From: Hydractinia symbiolongicarpus
Taxonomy: Eukaryota; Cnidaria; Hydrozoa; Anthoathecata; Hydractiniidae
Length of the DNA: 64,000 nt
NCBI RefSeq assembly: GCF_029227915.1
Contig: NC_079882.1
Span: 17,930,501 to 17,994,500 of the forward strand
Reading direction: 5' to 3'
Position numbers and translations under genes: made by a program. This document shows positions 47,111 through 58,905 of the stretch, one piece after another; positions within the stretch are counted from its first letter, which is position 1; each line of letters opens with the position of its first letter. The notes under the pieces were generated by a model that was given only the letters and a program-made list of their open reading frames with translations, did no database searches and was not told the origin of the DNA.

Positions 47111-49226
47111 TCATTGCCTTTTTCGGCAACACATTGCTAGATCTTTCAAAAGATCAATACTACACTCGACTTTTGATCTTGATGGTTTTTCGACAACTAT
47201 ATCAAATGAATCATCCTCCATGTCACTGCCATCGTCTTCAGCTTCGTCGTCCTGAGATTTCCGAAATTCATCAATGATATCCTCATTAGAGATTTGAGGG
47301 GCGGTTGCGATAACCTCATCATCCAAGGTCACAAGATCATTAGCACTGAGATCATTTGGTACCAATGATGGATCAGCCTCTCTTAAATCATCCAAACTTT
47401 CTTGAAGATCTTTAAATGGGTCATCCGAATCAGCAATAGCATCCTGTTGTCCTGTAGAAGAGATTCCAGATTTCTTAAAACAATTGATGATGGTTTGTTT
47501 AGTTACAGCCTCCCAAGGATCAGCCAGTATCTTCATTCCGCTTAAAATTGAAATCTTTGGCAAAGGTTTGTTGTTCTCCAAAGCACTGCACAGCAAACGT
47601 ACAACTCTCCTTCGGTAATGCGCTTTTAGACTTCGTACGACACCTTGGTCCATCGGTTGCAACACAGACGTTGTGTTAGGGGGCAAAAAAACGAGATGAA
47701 TGTTTGTTAAGTTCGAGATCGATGGGTGTGCTGGACAGTTGTCGATTATAAGAACGATTTTTCTCCCGTCTACACGAAACTTTTGGTCCAGTTTCCGGAC
47801 CCAGTTTTCAAATATTTCACTATCCATCCAACTTTTCTTTTGTGATGTGTATTGGCAAGGGAGATGTTTGATGTTATTAAAGCAGCGAGGTCTTTTTGAT
47901 TTGCCAATGACGAACATTGGCAACTTTTCTCCAGTAGCACTTGCTGCGGCCATTCCAGTGAATCTCAACTTGCTCTTCTTCCCCCCAGAACACTTTTCTC
48001 CTTTGAGGTGGTATGTTTTCTCGGGAAGACATTGGTAAAACAAACCAAATTCGTCTGCGTTGAAAGTGTCCTCCAATTTGTAATTCGACAGAATGGTTGG
48101 GAGCGTGGTTTCGTTCCAGGAGCTTGTCATTTGATTTGTAACTGACTTACATTCACCACCGATAACTTTCAAGGAAATGCTGTGCCTGAAAAAGTAAATA
48201 AATAAAAATGTTTCGTGTAAACCAGCCCTTAATATTAATCGAACATAACACAATCGAACATAAATTTTAAGATTGGTTCGATTCGATTCTTATCTGTTTA
48301 CAAATTATATTGTTGAACACGTGGAGTGTAGTAGAATCTGTAATGAACAATATGGCTATAAATTTACTGGGACAAGAAATTGAATTAACTGAAAATATGC
48401 CACTCGTCGTTTTGTCTTCCACTGACATTACATCTTACATAAAAGGGTACCATGTTTACAAAAGTTTATGGACACCAGTCCAACAAGAAAAACTACAAGG
48501 AGAAATGGAACCTCACAACCCTGTCGACAAATACGCTGTAGCCGTTGAAAAAGATGGGAAAATAGTCGGACATTTGCCGTTAGGAGAAAATGGAAAGTTT
48601 GCTAAAACCATATTTTATTTTCCTTCGTGCTGATCAATTTGGGAGATGTGATATAACTGTTACTGGAAAGGCAGTTAATCTTGGAGATGGTGATGGAATG
48701 CAGGTCCCCTGTGTTCTAAGCTTATCCGGGCAAAAGTCAATGGTAGAGATTTTGAAAAAACAGAAGCTGTAATTTTAGTGTTTGATATGTAATCACGTTG
48801 TTTTTATACACGAAATGAAAATTATAACTATGTTATTTACCTTTTTTTCCATTTGTCCAGCCAACCATCGGAAGCCTTGAAACTTGAACAATCAAAGTTT
48901 TTAGCAAAACTGAGTGCCTTTTCTTTTATCAAATTGCCATCGATCGGAATGTTTTGGCTTCTTTGAACAGTAAACCATTTGAAAACAGCCTTGTCTATCT
49001 GCTCATAATCACAGCCTCGAACCTTTTTCGAACCAGACGCGGTTTTTTGTTCTTCCAAGCTTTGTAGGATCTTATGTTTTTTTTTCATCCAAGTTGAAAT
49101 TGTATTTTTGGGGATCCCGTATTTTTCTGCTGCCTCCTTGTTTGACATTCCTTTCTCGATTTCCCGAATTATTTGACATTTTTGAATTAAAGAAACGTTA
49201 TTGAGTTTTCTTTTTAAAGCCGACAT
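47111..49226 (-). CDS. Tigger/pogo transposase (CENP-B-like HTH plus DDE_1)
   Basis: Exon 1 (49226-48841) starts MSALKRKLNNVSLIQKCQII and has a pipsqueak/CENP-B HTH (NKEAAEKYGIPKNTISTWMK), then the CENPB-type second HTH ending SDGWLDKWKKR. The donor is GTAAAT. Exon 2 (48185-47111) follows a TTTTCAG acceptor and continues HSISLKVIGGE. The catalytic residues are visible as FNADEFGLFY (D), LIIDNCPAHP (D) and LQPMDQGVVRSLK (D), the DDD form typical of Tigger/pogo. The C-terminus is acidic (DDEAEDDGSDMEDDSFD). The frame is intact, so the enzyme may be functional. The 655-bp intron hosts an antisense HIRAN gene. Confidence 0.85.
48343..48772 (+). pseudogene. HIRAN-domain protein, one frameshift, nested in transposase intron
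   Basis: From ATG 48343 (MNNMAINLLGQEIEL) the plus strand encodes YIKGYHVYKSLWTPV, NPVDKYAVAVEKDGK and IVGHLPLGENGKFAK. Near 48605-48625 the frame shifts by one base and continues as FGRCDITVTGKAVN and VPCVLSLSG, ending at TAA 48770-48772. The pattern matches the HIRAN gene at 1450-1938 position for position, including the final VPC/IPC strand, but lacks its basic tail. It is entirely within the intron (48840-48186) of the opposite-strand transposase. A single indel is the only obvious defect. Confidence 0.65.
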
Positions 49227-49829
49227 CTTCACCTCAAGAAGGTTTCTGGTTCAAAACACTGTAAACAATGCTTTGTGAGTGACTTTAGAATTCGAACGTC
49301 AAACATTTTCGTTCGAAAATGGAACATTTTAATTCGATTTTTAGTGTAAATAGGTTCTTAAATCCGGAAAAGTTCGAGATAGAGAGAGAAACAGTCAGAC
49401 GGGACCGAGATTTTGGTTCGAGATAGAGAGGTATTCGAGATAGAGAGGTTCGAGATAAAGAGAGGAAAATAGCTTAGAGCCTACACAAATGTCCAAGGGA
49501 CCGAGACTTTGGTTCGAGATAGAGAGATGTTCGAGATAGAGGGTAGTCGAGATAGAGAGAGTCAACTGTATTCTGACCCATTGATTAAAGTATATAAATT
49601 CTTACAAAAAAGTTCTCAACTTTCTTGACAAATACTATTCTTGTTATTCTTAGTTATATTCTTAGCATGTCTATGTCCTGAAAATATATAAAGCCTTAAT
49701 AAAATAAAGCTTGCTATAAGTTGCTATAGCTATTGGCAAATTCTGTTATTTTAGAACAAACAATCGAGGTTGGACATATTCTTAAGATATCCCTAACTGA
49801 CCCTGTGTATATTCTTACAAAAAAATATG

Positions 49830-51860
49830 TTCAGGCTTAAAACACAACATATTTAACTTCATATTTAAGGGAAAGTTTAGCTGGAAGCGTGTAAACGGCC
49901 TAAAAACGTTATTCACCTAAATTACATTTCTCCATCAGATAATCTAAACAACACACCTGGTTTTCTTTCGCTTTCTAAGTAGGATGCTAGCTAGCGTTCT
50001 CTGGATAAAAGTACAAACAGTTTTTTACTTCGACTACTAAACTTCGTTTCATCGCAAAGAAAACAAATTGAAAATGTATAGCTAGCTACAATTTTCTGAT
50101 ACATTTCCAATCAATTCTCTTTTTGGCGGTATATCATCGTGTGTTTTTCTTCTTTATAACAAATATTTCTGACCACAACATAAACTTTTTTTATTCTCGC
50201 TTGAGAAGAACTGTCGCTCTACAACATTTGAGATTCGAATTACATTCATATTCGAATGCAATACAACCTCGGTTCCAGAACACAAAAATGGAAAATATAG
50301 AAAAAACAAATAAGCTTTAATCTAACCTCATGATGAGTAAACATTGTTTGAATAAACTTTTTCAGGATTACTTTGGAAAAGAGACCACCTTCTTCGCTTC
50401 GGTTTCCTTTTTTTAGTTGATAAGCAACTTGTTTCCGGGAGATACGGCGCGCATATGGTAAACCGGGGGTAAAATCAAATTATTATAATTATAACGACTC
50501 CGTGGGGCTTTTAAAATAAAAACAAAACAAATAAAAACGTTTAAAATAAAATAAAAATAGTTTTAATAAAATAAAGTTTTCAGTAAAATAGAGTTTTATT
50601 TTTTAAGGTAAGAAGAAAGAAGAAAAACTATTTAAAGGAAAGTTTAGCTGGAAGTGTGTAAACGGCTTAAAAACGTCGCTCTACAACAATAGTTTTGTGT
50701 TTTACATTTTAGATTCTTATAAAAATTGTGTCTAAAGAAAACGCGTAAGCTCAAGACGCAACAAGAAAATAAAAATTTAAAGGAAAAGCTGAGCTCTGAA
50801 AGTTAAAACGGTTAAAAAATCGTTACACACCTAAACTTATCTCTTTACCAGATAAACTAAACAACACACCTGTTTTCTTTCGCTTTCTCAGTAGTAGCTA
50901 ACGTTCTCTGGATAAAAGTCCAATCAGTTTTTTACTTAGATTACTAAACTTCGCTTCATCCCGAAGAAAAAAAATTGAAAATGTATAGCTAGCTACAATT
51001 GTCTAATACATTTCCAATCAGTTCTCTTTTTGACGTTATATCATCGTACGTTTTTCTTCTTTATAACAAATATTTCTGGCGACAACATAAACTAGCTCGA
51101 CACAACAGTCGCTCTACAACAACAGTTTTGTTCTTTACATCTTAGATTCGAATTATCATTCGAATTCGATAGTTTTTTTTAAAAAAAAAGAAAGCAACCT
51201 CGGTACCAGAACACCAAAATGACAGAAGAAACAAATAAACTTTTTTTATTCTCGCTCGACATCAACAGTCGCTCTACAACAACAGTTTTGTTCTTTACAT
51301 CTTAGATTCGAATTATCATTCGAATTCGATAGTTTTTTTAAAAAAAAAGAAAGCAACCTCGGTACCAGAACACCAAAATGATAGAAGAAACAAATAAACT
51401 TTTTTTTATTCTCGCTCGACATCAACAGTCGCTCTACAACAACAGTTTTGTTCTTTACATCTTAGATTCGAATTATCATTCGAATTCGATAGTTTTTTTT
51501 TAAAAAAAAGAAAGCAACCTCGGTACCAGAACACCAAAATGATAGAAGAAGCAAATAAGCTTTGTTCTAACGTCATGATGAGTAAACATTGCTTGAAATA
51601 ACTTTTTTCAGGATTACTTTGAAAAAGAGACAACTTTCTTCGCTGCGCTTTTCCTTTTTCAGTTGATAAACTTTGTTTCCGTGAGATACGACGCGCACAT
51701 GGTAAACCGTTGGTAAAATTAAATTATATTCTATCTATAACGCCCAGTGGGGCTTTACAACAAAAAAACAAATAAAAACATTTAAAAATAAAATAAAAAT
51801 TAGCTTTAATAAAATAAGGAAAAAGAGTTTTATTTTTTAAAGAAATAAGAAAAGAGAATT
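49830..51860. repeat. ~0.9-kb segmental tandem duplication
   Basis: Two long units are recognisable: 49850-50520 and 50760-51760 share, in order, AAACGG, AAACAACACACCTG, TTTCGCTTTCT, GTTCTCTGGATAAAAGT, AAATTGAAAATGTATAGCTA, then, further on, GATTACTTTG, GAGATACG.CGCGCA and TGGTAAACCG. The second unit is longer because of the internal 160-bp triplication. No coding content supported. Confidence 0.7.
51111..51590 (+). repeat. 160-bp tandem repeat, three copies
   Basis: GCTCTACAACAACAG recurs at 51111, 51271 and 51431, exactly 160 bp apart. Each unit holds a palindromic GAATTATCATTCGAATTCG segment, a T/A run and AAGCAACCTCGGTACCAG. Units differ by only a few bases. Confidence 0.9.
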
Positions 51861-51884
51861 AAATACTTATATATTAACCCTCTG

Positions 51885-52006
51885 ATTAGCGTTTTTTTAA
51901 CATAGTAAGTTTTAGCGTAACGCCACGTCGTAAGAAAGTGACCCGTGATTTGTGTGACATGGCCTCACCGTGCGCACACACACACACAAGGCGTATTAAT
52001 ATATAG
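51885..52006 (-). mobile_element. Helitron-like copy abutting another Helitron
   Basis: The minus strand starts TCTATATATTAATACGCC at 52006, immediately before the 3' CTAG end of the 52008-52899 copy. Its own 3' end is not clear. Head-to-tail stacking is typical of Helitrons. Confidence 0.45.
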
Positions 52007-52007
52007 A

Positions 52008-52899
52008 CTAGTCGATAAAGCCCGTGGAAAAATCCACTGAGGCAGAATAAAAATTTTGATGACGTCAGCAACCCATCCACAAAAAAAAATCAGAACTGTG
52101 TTTCCACGTTGCCTCTATTGTGTAGAGCTTAAACTGCTGATCAAGAAAATGTATATGATCATGTGCTTTTGATGAGCGGTTAATGAGATATAAGGGTTTT
52201 AAAATTTTGCTGACGTCAGCAATGGCCAGTCAAACCCCCAAAACTTTTTTTTAGAAATTTGTATACCTGTTGCCTTCATCGTATAGATCTTGAAACGCTG
52301 ATCAAGAAAATGTATAGTATCCTATGTTTTTGACAAACGCCTAAGGAGATTTAAGGGCTTTAAAATTTTGCTGACGTCAGCAAAGTCCCTACCAAAAGTT
52401 CAAAAAAAAATTTCTTCACAAATTCGTACACCCGTTGCATTCATCATATAGATCTTGAAATGCTGATCAAGAAAATGTATAGGAACGTGCACTTTTGACA
52501 AACGGTTGCAGAAATATTGGGATTTGAAGGTTTTGTGATGACGTCATCAACCCGTCCATTCCGAAACGGATTCGGGGATCCAGGTTTGGGAAACTTACCC
52601 AAATTGGTCCCAGGTGGTCCCTAGTTACCCACGCAGTGAAAAATCATTGACGTCACCACCTCGTTTTCAGGTTATTTGGCCTCAAAGTTTTAAGTGCACT
52701 GTAACGGCTTCATTAATTTAATATAGGATATTGACGTTAAAGTGGTGTTATTGACGTCGCGCCGTACCGTCAGAAAATTTAGCATATTAGACATGCATTT
52801 TTCGGTTACTTCAAAGAAAATTTCGGTAAGATTAAAGGAAAATGAACATATCCACTTTGTCTGTTACAGACACACGGAACTGGCGTATTATTATATAGA
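52008..52899 (-). mobile_element. Non-autonomous Helitron-like element
   Basis: The minus strand begins TCTATATAATAATACGCC at 52899 and ends with a hairpin (GTGGATTTTTCCAC), GGGC and CGACTAG at 52008, the TC...hairpin...CTAG form of Helitrons. The interior repeats a ~170-bp module several times (TTGCTGACGTCAGCAA; GATCAAGAAAATGTATA; AGATCTTGAAACGCTG). No Rep/helicase ORF. Confidence 0.7.
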
Positions 52900-53460
52900 T
52901 TAATAAAGCCATTACAGTGCACTTAAAAATTTGAGGCCAAATAACTTGGAAACGAGGTGGTGACGTCAATAATGTTTCACCGCATGGGTAACCAGGGACG
53001 AACTGGGACCAATTTGGATAAGTTTCCCAAACCTGGGTTCCCAAATCTGTTTTGGAATAGACGAGTTGATGACGTCAGAAAGCTCCAAACCCTAATAGCT
53101 ATCTCTGCAACTGTTTGTCAAAAATACATGATCCTATAAATTTTCTTGACCAGCGTTTCAAGATCTATATGATAAAGGCAACGGGCATAAAAATAAAAAT
53201 AAAAATTGTGTTTCGACAGGACTTTGATGACATCAGCAAAATTTTTAAACCCCTATATCTTAAGCATTCGCCAAAAGCAGACATTATACATTATTTTGAC
53301 CAGCGTTCCAACAGCCACTAATTACAGGCAACGAATAAAACAACCTATTTTTCCATTGCTATTTTGCCAAAGTGGATTTTTCCACGGCATGAAAGTGGAT
53401 GTGTTCATTTTGCTTTGATGTCGCCGAAAAATGCATGTCTAATAAGCTAAATTTTGTGAC
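52900..53460 (+). mobile_element. Inverted Helitron-like copy
   Basis: Plus-strand sequence from ATTACAGTGCACTT to about 53400 (GGATTTTTCCACGGC) is the same module series as 52008-52899 in inverse orientation. The two form a large imperfect inverted repeat. Confidence 0.6.
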
Positions 53461-53930
53461 TGTGATATTGTTTAATGGAGATCTACGATGGAGATCATTG
53501 GCTATACTTTACTTGTACAGAATATTTGATGTTAGAATATATAGAGACGAAAACGATAATCAAAACAATCATCATCACTTTATGTCGTAACATCTTCCCC
53601 TGAGACAATAAAGGAACCAAAACAAAGAATCTGGTGTTAGCATTGTATCTTGCCAAACTGTCTATCTATAAGTATCTACAAGTATCTGTTTAGCTATGTT
53701 AATATTTTCTCGAATGTTCGAGTGGGCGTCGGGTGCGTCGTGGGTAAGTATTGCGCGGTGGTGATAGTGCTGCGGTTGCTTCTTGTTCTTGTGACGGTGT
53801 GTGTTGGTGGTAAGTTCTGAGAGTTTTCAACTTCAGGGTTTAGGCGGATCACTCCTTGGGTTCCTACATCATCCTCCTCCTCAATGTCTGTTTTTAAGTG
53901 TTTCTCCAGTGCTGTCTCTGATAGTTTTTT
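53460..53930. other. No gene; ~100-bp inverted repeat partner
   Basis: 53470-53560 matches 57215-57310 on the opposite strand (GTACAGAATATTTGATG, GAGACGAAAACGATAA, TGGAGATCATTG). It could be an LTR-edge remnant of the Ty3 element or Helitron cargo. A GT-rich stretch follows. Confidence 0.4.
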
Positions 53931-54475
53931 AGAATGGGTTATATTGCGATTATTGAAATTTTGCTGACGTCAACAATAACCTGTGAAAACCCCAAATTTT
54001 TTTTTATATAAATTTGTTTATCTGTTGCCTTCATTGCATAGATATTAAAACGCTGATCAAGAAAATGTATAGGATGGTTTACTTTTGACAAACGGTTGCA
54101 GAGATATTAGGATTTGAAGGTTTTATGATGACGTCATTAACCCGCCCATTTCGAAACGGATTCGGGGACCCAGGTTTGGGAAACTTACCCAAATTGGTCC
54201 TAGGTGGTCCTTAGTTACCCACATGGTCAAAAATCATTGACGTCACCACCTCGTTTCGAAGTTATTTGCCTCAAAGTTTTAGGTGCACTGTAATGGTTTC
54301 ATTAATTTAATATAGGATATTGACGTTAAAAAAGTGTTCTTGACGTCGCGCCTTAACATCAGAATATTTGCCATATTAAATATGCATTCTTCGGCAACAT
54401 TAAAGAAAAAACAACACATTTTTTTTTGCCTGTCACAGAGACAGGGAATTGGAGATCTTTGATCGATCATGACTA
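53930..54475 (-). mobile_element. Helitron-like copy truncating the Ty3 element
   Basis: Same modules (GACGTCA, GATCAAGAAAATGTATAGGA, GGGACCCAGGTTTGGGAAAC) in the same orientation as 52008-52899, ending in a TCACAGAGACAGGG-type 5' part. The Ty3 pol begins immediately to its right. Confidence 0.6.
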
Positions 54476-54479
54476 GGGC

Positions 54480-57110
54480 TTATTTGCTATCTGGTAGTGG
54501 TCCAAGATACTCAGTGTTGATTGTTTGCCATACATGGTCTGGAATCTCAGTTGGTTGTAAAGGTGTTTTACTGTTTGTCTTTACTGTTGCTTGACACGGT
54601 ATACAGTTTTTGATTTCTTCCTCTATTAGTTTGTCCATACCTATGAAGCATTTTTTGCTTCGCAAAAGTACTTTTGTTTTAGCAACTCCTTGATGTCCGA
54701 TATGACCAACTTTTACCGATATTCGATGGTAAATTCTAGGTAGTATAAAGCGTTTATCTTTTAGGATGATGTTGTTCTCTTCGTTTACGGTAAGTGTATC
54801 TTTAAATTTTCTGTAATGCTTTAACATTTTTGTTTTTTCTGAGTATGGTAATTGATCTAACCTGTGCCAGGTGTTCAATATGGTTATGTCGATGAGTTTT
54901 TGTAAGAACGGGTCAATTTGTGTAGCAAGCTTTATATCGTCTAATGTTAATGCTCTGAGGCTTGCGTAGGCGGATACGAAGTTGACGTGATTTTCAATGT
55001 ATTTTACGTTTTTGACATTTGAAGTTGGGTGTCGGCTTAGGTAATCTGCGACGTTGTCTCCTGATTTTATGTATTCGGTGGTAAAGGTGTATCCTTGTAT
55101 TCGGAGTAACATCCTTTCTATACGTGGAGGCGGTACTGACTTAGGGTTGTTAAGAATGTTTGTCAAAACTTTATTGTCATTGTAAAGTGCGAAAGGTCTT
55201 TCTAATAAGTAAAGATGATTTTTCTAACATGCATATGTTACTGCTAATGTTTCTCTTTTTATTTGGGAATATCTCATTTCTGCTTTGGTTAGCGATCTTG
55301 AGGAATAAGCTACAACTTTTATGTCAGCTTTTCCCTTCGTTCTCTGTAACAAAATAACGGAAATGCCTACTGGACTGGTATCACAATAAATCAATGTTTC
55401 TCTATTCTCGTCCAAGTAGGAAATGCATGAATCTTCTTACAGTGACGTTTTCAGGGTTTGGAATGCAGTTTCACACTCTGGACTCCATTCCTACTTCGTA
55501 TCTTTTTGTGTTAGGCATCTAAGTGGGTGAGTGATTGTGCTGTATTGTGGAATGAATCTCTTCAGGTAATTTGTCATTCCAAGGAAACTGCGAAGTGATA
55601 TCAGATCCTCTGGACGGTTTGCATTCTTTAATGTCTTTTCTGGGCTCGGTTTGATTCCATCAGCTGAGAAGATATAACCAAAATACTCGAGGTTATTTTT
55701 ATCGAATATACATTTCTTTAAATTTAAGGTTAGTCCCTTTTCAGCTAACCTTTTGAAGACTTTTGCCAATATCTTATCATGGTCTTTTGTTGTCTTAGCG
55801 TAGATCAGTATGTCGTCAGCTATATTTGCTGTTCCTTCAATGTCCATAAGGATGGATTGAAGGTCGTGTTGGAGTTCTTCAGTAGCACTGTTTGCTCCAA
55901 AAATTAACCTTTTGTATTGCATGATTCTCTTTTCGGTTCTGAAGTCAGTAATATATCTGCATGAGGGATCTAATTCTAGCTGATGAAATGCAGAGTTTAA
56001 ACCTAACTTTGTAAAATGTTTACTGTCTTTTAGTTTTATCAATAGATCGCCAATAACTGGTGTGTGGTATCGAGTTCTCGTAATCCCCTTGTTTGCTGCA
56101 CGCATATCTAAACAAATTCTAATGTCACTTTTTTCCATTTGGGACGACAACTATAGGGTTCAACCAAGGTGTAGGTTTCCCTTTCACTTCTTTTAGTATT
56201 CCCAGGGATTCAAGTTTATCCACTGTCTGTTTGACTTTTTGTCTAAGAGCAAACGGAATTCTGCGTTCTGGTTGAGTGACTGGGGTACTTTTTCATCTAT
56301 ATGTAACTTTACTTGATAATCTGTAAACTTGCCTATATTTTCTTCAAAGATTTTTTTTTTTTATAACTATCGATTAGCGGCTTTAATATAAGGGGCTGTG
56401 CGTTTATCTTTTCAGCACTATTCTGGTTTATACTGGGTACTTTATTCTCCTGCTCGGGTCCTTTTTTTGTTTTATTTATCTGCTTTTTGAGTATTTTTTG
56501 AGTAACGTGTTTGTTGATCTCAGGCGTGTTTAAGCTAAGCAATCTTAAATCAATTGCCGCTGTACTGTTCAGAAGATTTTTATGATTTGTATCGATGACG
56601 TAAAACTCTTTTAGTGTTATTGTTTTATCATCTATATTATAATACCCGTATACGTCTGTCCGTCCGTCCGTCTGTCTGTCACGCAAAATGGTAGCTTAGC
56701 TGCGTATGTAACGAGACGCACGCAATGCGGTATAAAAAGGACGGGCAAACCCGTGGATTTTTCTACGGGCTAACGACTAGTTTTTAACTAATAATGAAAC
56801 AACGCTAAGAATTTTTAAGGAGGTTGGTTTTTCTAGACCATACGTATGACTTTTGTTGAAGTTTTTTTAAGCTTCAAACTTCCTTTGCAATTTTTGTTAA
56901 TTTATCGAATGCTTTTTTATTTAAAATGTTCAAGAATGAGCCTGTATCAATAAGGAATCGCACAGCGGTACTTCCTTCCACTTTAACTTCGGCAAGAAAT
57001 CTAGTTATAGAATTAACAGGCGCGAGTTCTCTTTTTGTACTTCTCCCATCTCGTGGAGATAGTATTGTAATCATCCAGGTCGAACTTTGGAAAACTCGGT
57101 ATCGTTAAGG
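54480..57110 (-). pseudogene. Ty3/gypsy pol remnant (protease-RT-RNase H-integrase)
   Basis: In transcription order: 57074-56874, protease (VRFLIDTGSFLNIL, DTGS box); 56150-55491, reverse transcriptase (RICLDMRAANKGI, FTKLGLNSAFHQLEL, NIADDILIYA catalytic box, LEYFGYIFSADGI); 55415-55224, RNase H (LIYCDTSPVGISVIL, MRYSQIKRETLAV); 55166-54480, RNase H end, the integrase HHCC zinc region (HIGHQGVAKTKVLL, CIPCQ) and the start of the integrase core. Stops and frameshifts separate the parts, the integrase core is cut off at 54480, gag is absent and no LTR pair is visible. A Helitron (56631-56780) is inserted between protease and RT. Dead. Confidence 0.85.
56631..56780 (+). mobile_element. Short Helitron inside Ty3 pol
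   Basis: 150 bp from TCTATATTATAATACCCG to CTAACGACTAG with the terminal hairpin (CCGTGGATTTTTCTACGG) and insertion before T. Closely related to 29879-30011. Confidence 0.8.
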
Positions 57111-57199
57111 CAACAGCCATAGAAACTATAATGTTCTTCTTTTTTTCGTTTAACTTTATTTAAACAAATTAATCCTTTTTCTCGTCGCCAATGTGATAT

Positions 57200-57890
57200 T
57201 CATAAGACACGTGTTTATCGTTTTCGTCTCTATTTATTCTATCATCAAATATTCTGTACAAGTGAAGTATAGGCAATGATCTCCATCGTACATCTCCATC
57301 ATAGATGTTCTGTATCTCGTAACAGTGACGTTACAGCGCGACCTCAATCACACTATTTTAGTATCAATATCTGATATTAAATTAATGAAGCCATTACAGT
57401 GCACCTAAAATTTTAAGGGCAAATAACTTGGAAACGAGGTGGTCACATCAATGATTTTTTATCGCGTGGACCAATAGGGACCACCCAGGACCAATTTGGG
57501 TAAGTTTCCCAAACCTGGGTCCCCAAATCCGTTTCGGATTGGACGGGTTCATGACGTCATCTAAAAACATTCAAACCCTACAATCTCTGTAACCGTTTTT
57601 CAAAAGCACTTGATCCTATGCGTTTTCTTGATTAGCGCTTCAAGATCTATACGATGAAGGCAAAAGGTATACAAGTTTCTAAAAAAAAGATTTTGGAGTT
57701 TTGACGGGCCATTGCTGACGTAAGCAAAATTTTAAAATCCTTATATCTCATTAACCGCTCATCAAAAGCACATGATCATATACATTTTATTGATTAGCGC
57801 TTTAAGCTCTACACAATAGATGCAACGAGAAAACAAGGTTCTGAATTATTTTTTTTTTGTGAAGAGGTTGTTGTCGTCATCAAACTTCAA
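57200..57890 (+). mobile_element. Helitron-like copy
   Basis: From about 57370 the plus strand repeats the module series of 52900-53460 (ATTACAGTGCACCT, AACTTGGAAACGAGGTGGT, AAGTTTCCCAAACCTGGG, GCAAAATTTTAAAAT). The stretch before it (57215-57310) is the inverted partner of 53470-53560. Confidence 0.6.
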
Positions 57891-58420
57891 ATGACGTTTC
57901 TTTTTCACTTTTATCCTGCGTCAGTGATTTTTCATGGGGTTTGTCGACTGGTATATATTTAATATACAAAGCAATGGACGCTACATCGTTCTCAACAATA
58001 AATGCCTGGTGAACGGACTGAGAAGAACGCAAAACGAATACTAAAAAGAAAGACCCTACTGCCAATAGGCAGTGTCTTTAAACATTCAACAATTTTTTTA
58101 AATAAATTATGTATATATGTGTGGTGTATATTCGGGAAAAAATTGTTTGTTTTAAATTCTTCTAGACTTTATTATATATTTTTATAGTCTTAGAATCTTA
58201 GTTTCGGTCTTATTGGTTAATGATTCACATTCGGCATATGAAGTGGTTCCTTAATCGTTGCTGGTGTCAGTGTTGTCGTATTCACTTTGATCGACTAGCT
58301 CATGGTTTATCAATTCTTCATCTGGTATAAGCACAAAGATTGTTGTTGAAATATTTAGGTTTTTGTAAGCTATTGTTATTTCAATTTTTCGTGATGGGAT
58401 TGTCATATCTTTCCCTGATT
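57891..58420. other. No gene seen
   Basis: AT-rich sequence between the Helitron-like copy and the Harbinger remnant; degraded upstream transposase sequence may start about 58330. Confidence 0.4.
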
Positions 58421-58422
58421 AT

Positions 58423-58620
58423 ATGTATTTTCAATGTAGCGTAGAAACAGCAGATTTGATAGTCAAAGCAGCGTTGTGTTTGCACAACTTTCTTTGTCAA
58501 ACAAACAGCGCTGGTTACTGTCCTACTGGTTTTGTCGATTCTTATAATGAGACAGGGAAAATAAAGGATGGTGAATGGAGCAGTATTACTTCCATACGTA
58601 ACGATAGAGGAGCTTTTTAA
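58423..58620 (+). pseudogene. PIF/Harbinger transposase, C-terminal fragment
   Basis: The reading VETADLIVKAALCLHNFL, then GYCPTGFVDSYNETG and KDGEWSSI is the C-terminal end of HARBI1/PIF-type DDE transposases (the IVKA...LHNFL helix follows the catalytic glutamate). Sequence upstream is too decayed to show the catalytic residues. It converges with the MADF/BESS gene remnant on the other strand, matching the two-gene PIF/Harbinger layout. Confidence 0.6.
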
Positions 58621-58905
58621 CTGATATTCCTTCATTACGAGGATCTAGGGTATCACAATCAGCAATAGAAGTACGAAATGCTACAAAACCTACGTAAACT
58701 TAATGGAAGGCTCGGTACCATGGCAGTGGAACCACGTATGCAGCAGAGGAGACATACTACAGTGACATATTTTCATATTAAAGTTGTCTTTTCTGTTGGA
58801 ATATTAAATACAACCTATTGCATGCAAAATCTTAAAATTATTATTGCCTTTGTCCTGCGTGGTATTGCTGAAATAAGTTCCCAGGCAAATATTCATTTCG
58901 CCATT

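Larger units (their letters stand above)
46790..49568 (-). mobile_element. Tigger/pogo DNA transposon with HIRAN cargo gene
   Basis: Ends read CAGTTGACTCTCTCTATCTC and its reverse complement, flanked by TA (46788-46789 and 49569-49570). Subterminal regions repeat the motif TTCGAGATAGAGA: three copies left, about eight right. It encodes a two-exon transposase on minus and a HIRAN gene on plus inside the transposase intron. 2.8 kb, close to complete. Confidence 0.9.
46505..49820. repeat. ~315-bp tandem duplication split by the Tigger element
   Basis: 46505-46787 resembles 49608-49800 (shared AAATACTATT, CTATAAGTTGCTATAG, TTAGAACAAACAATCGAG, GACATATTCTTA). Removing the 46790-49568 element leaves a spacing of about 315 bp, so the transposon inserted near the end of the first unit. 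Confidence 0.6.

Noticed and set aside
47700-48038. Plus-strand ORF inside the Tigger transposase exon
   Set aside because: Antisense shadow of the intact DDE exon.
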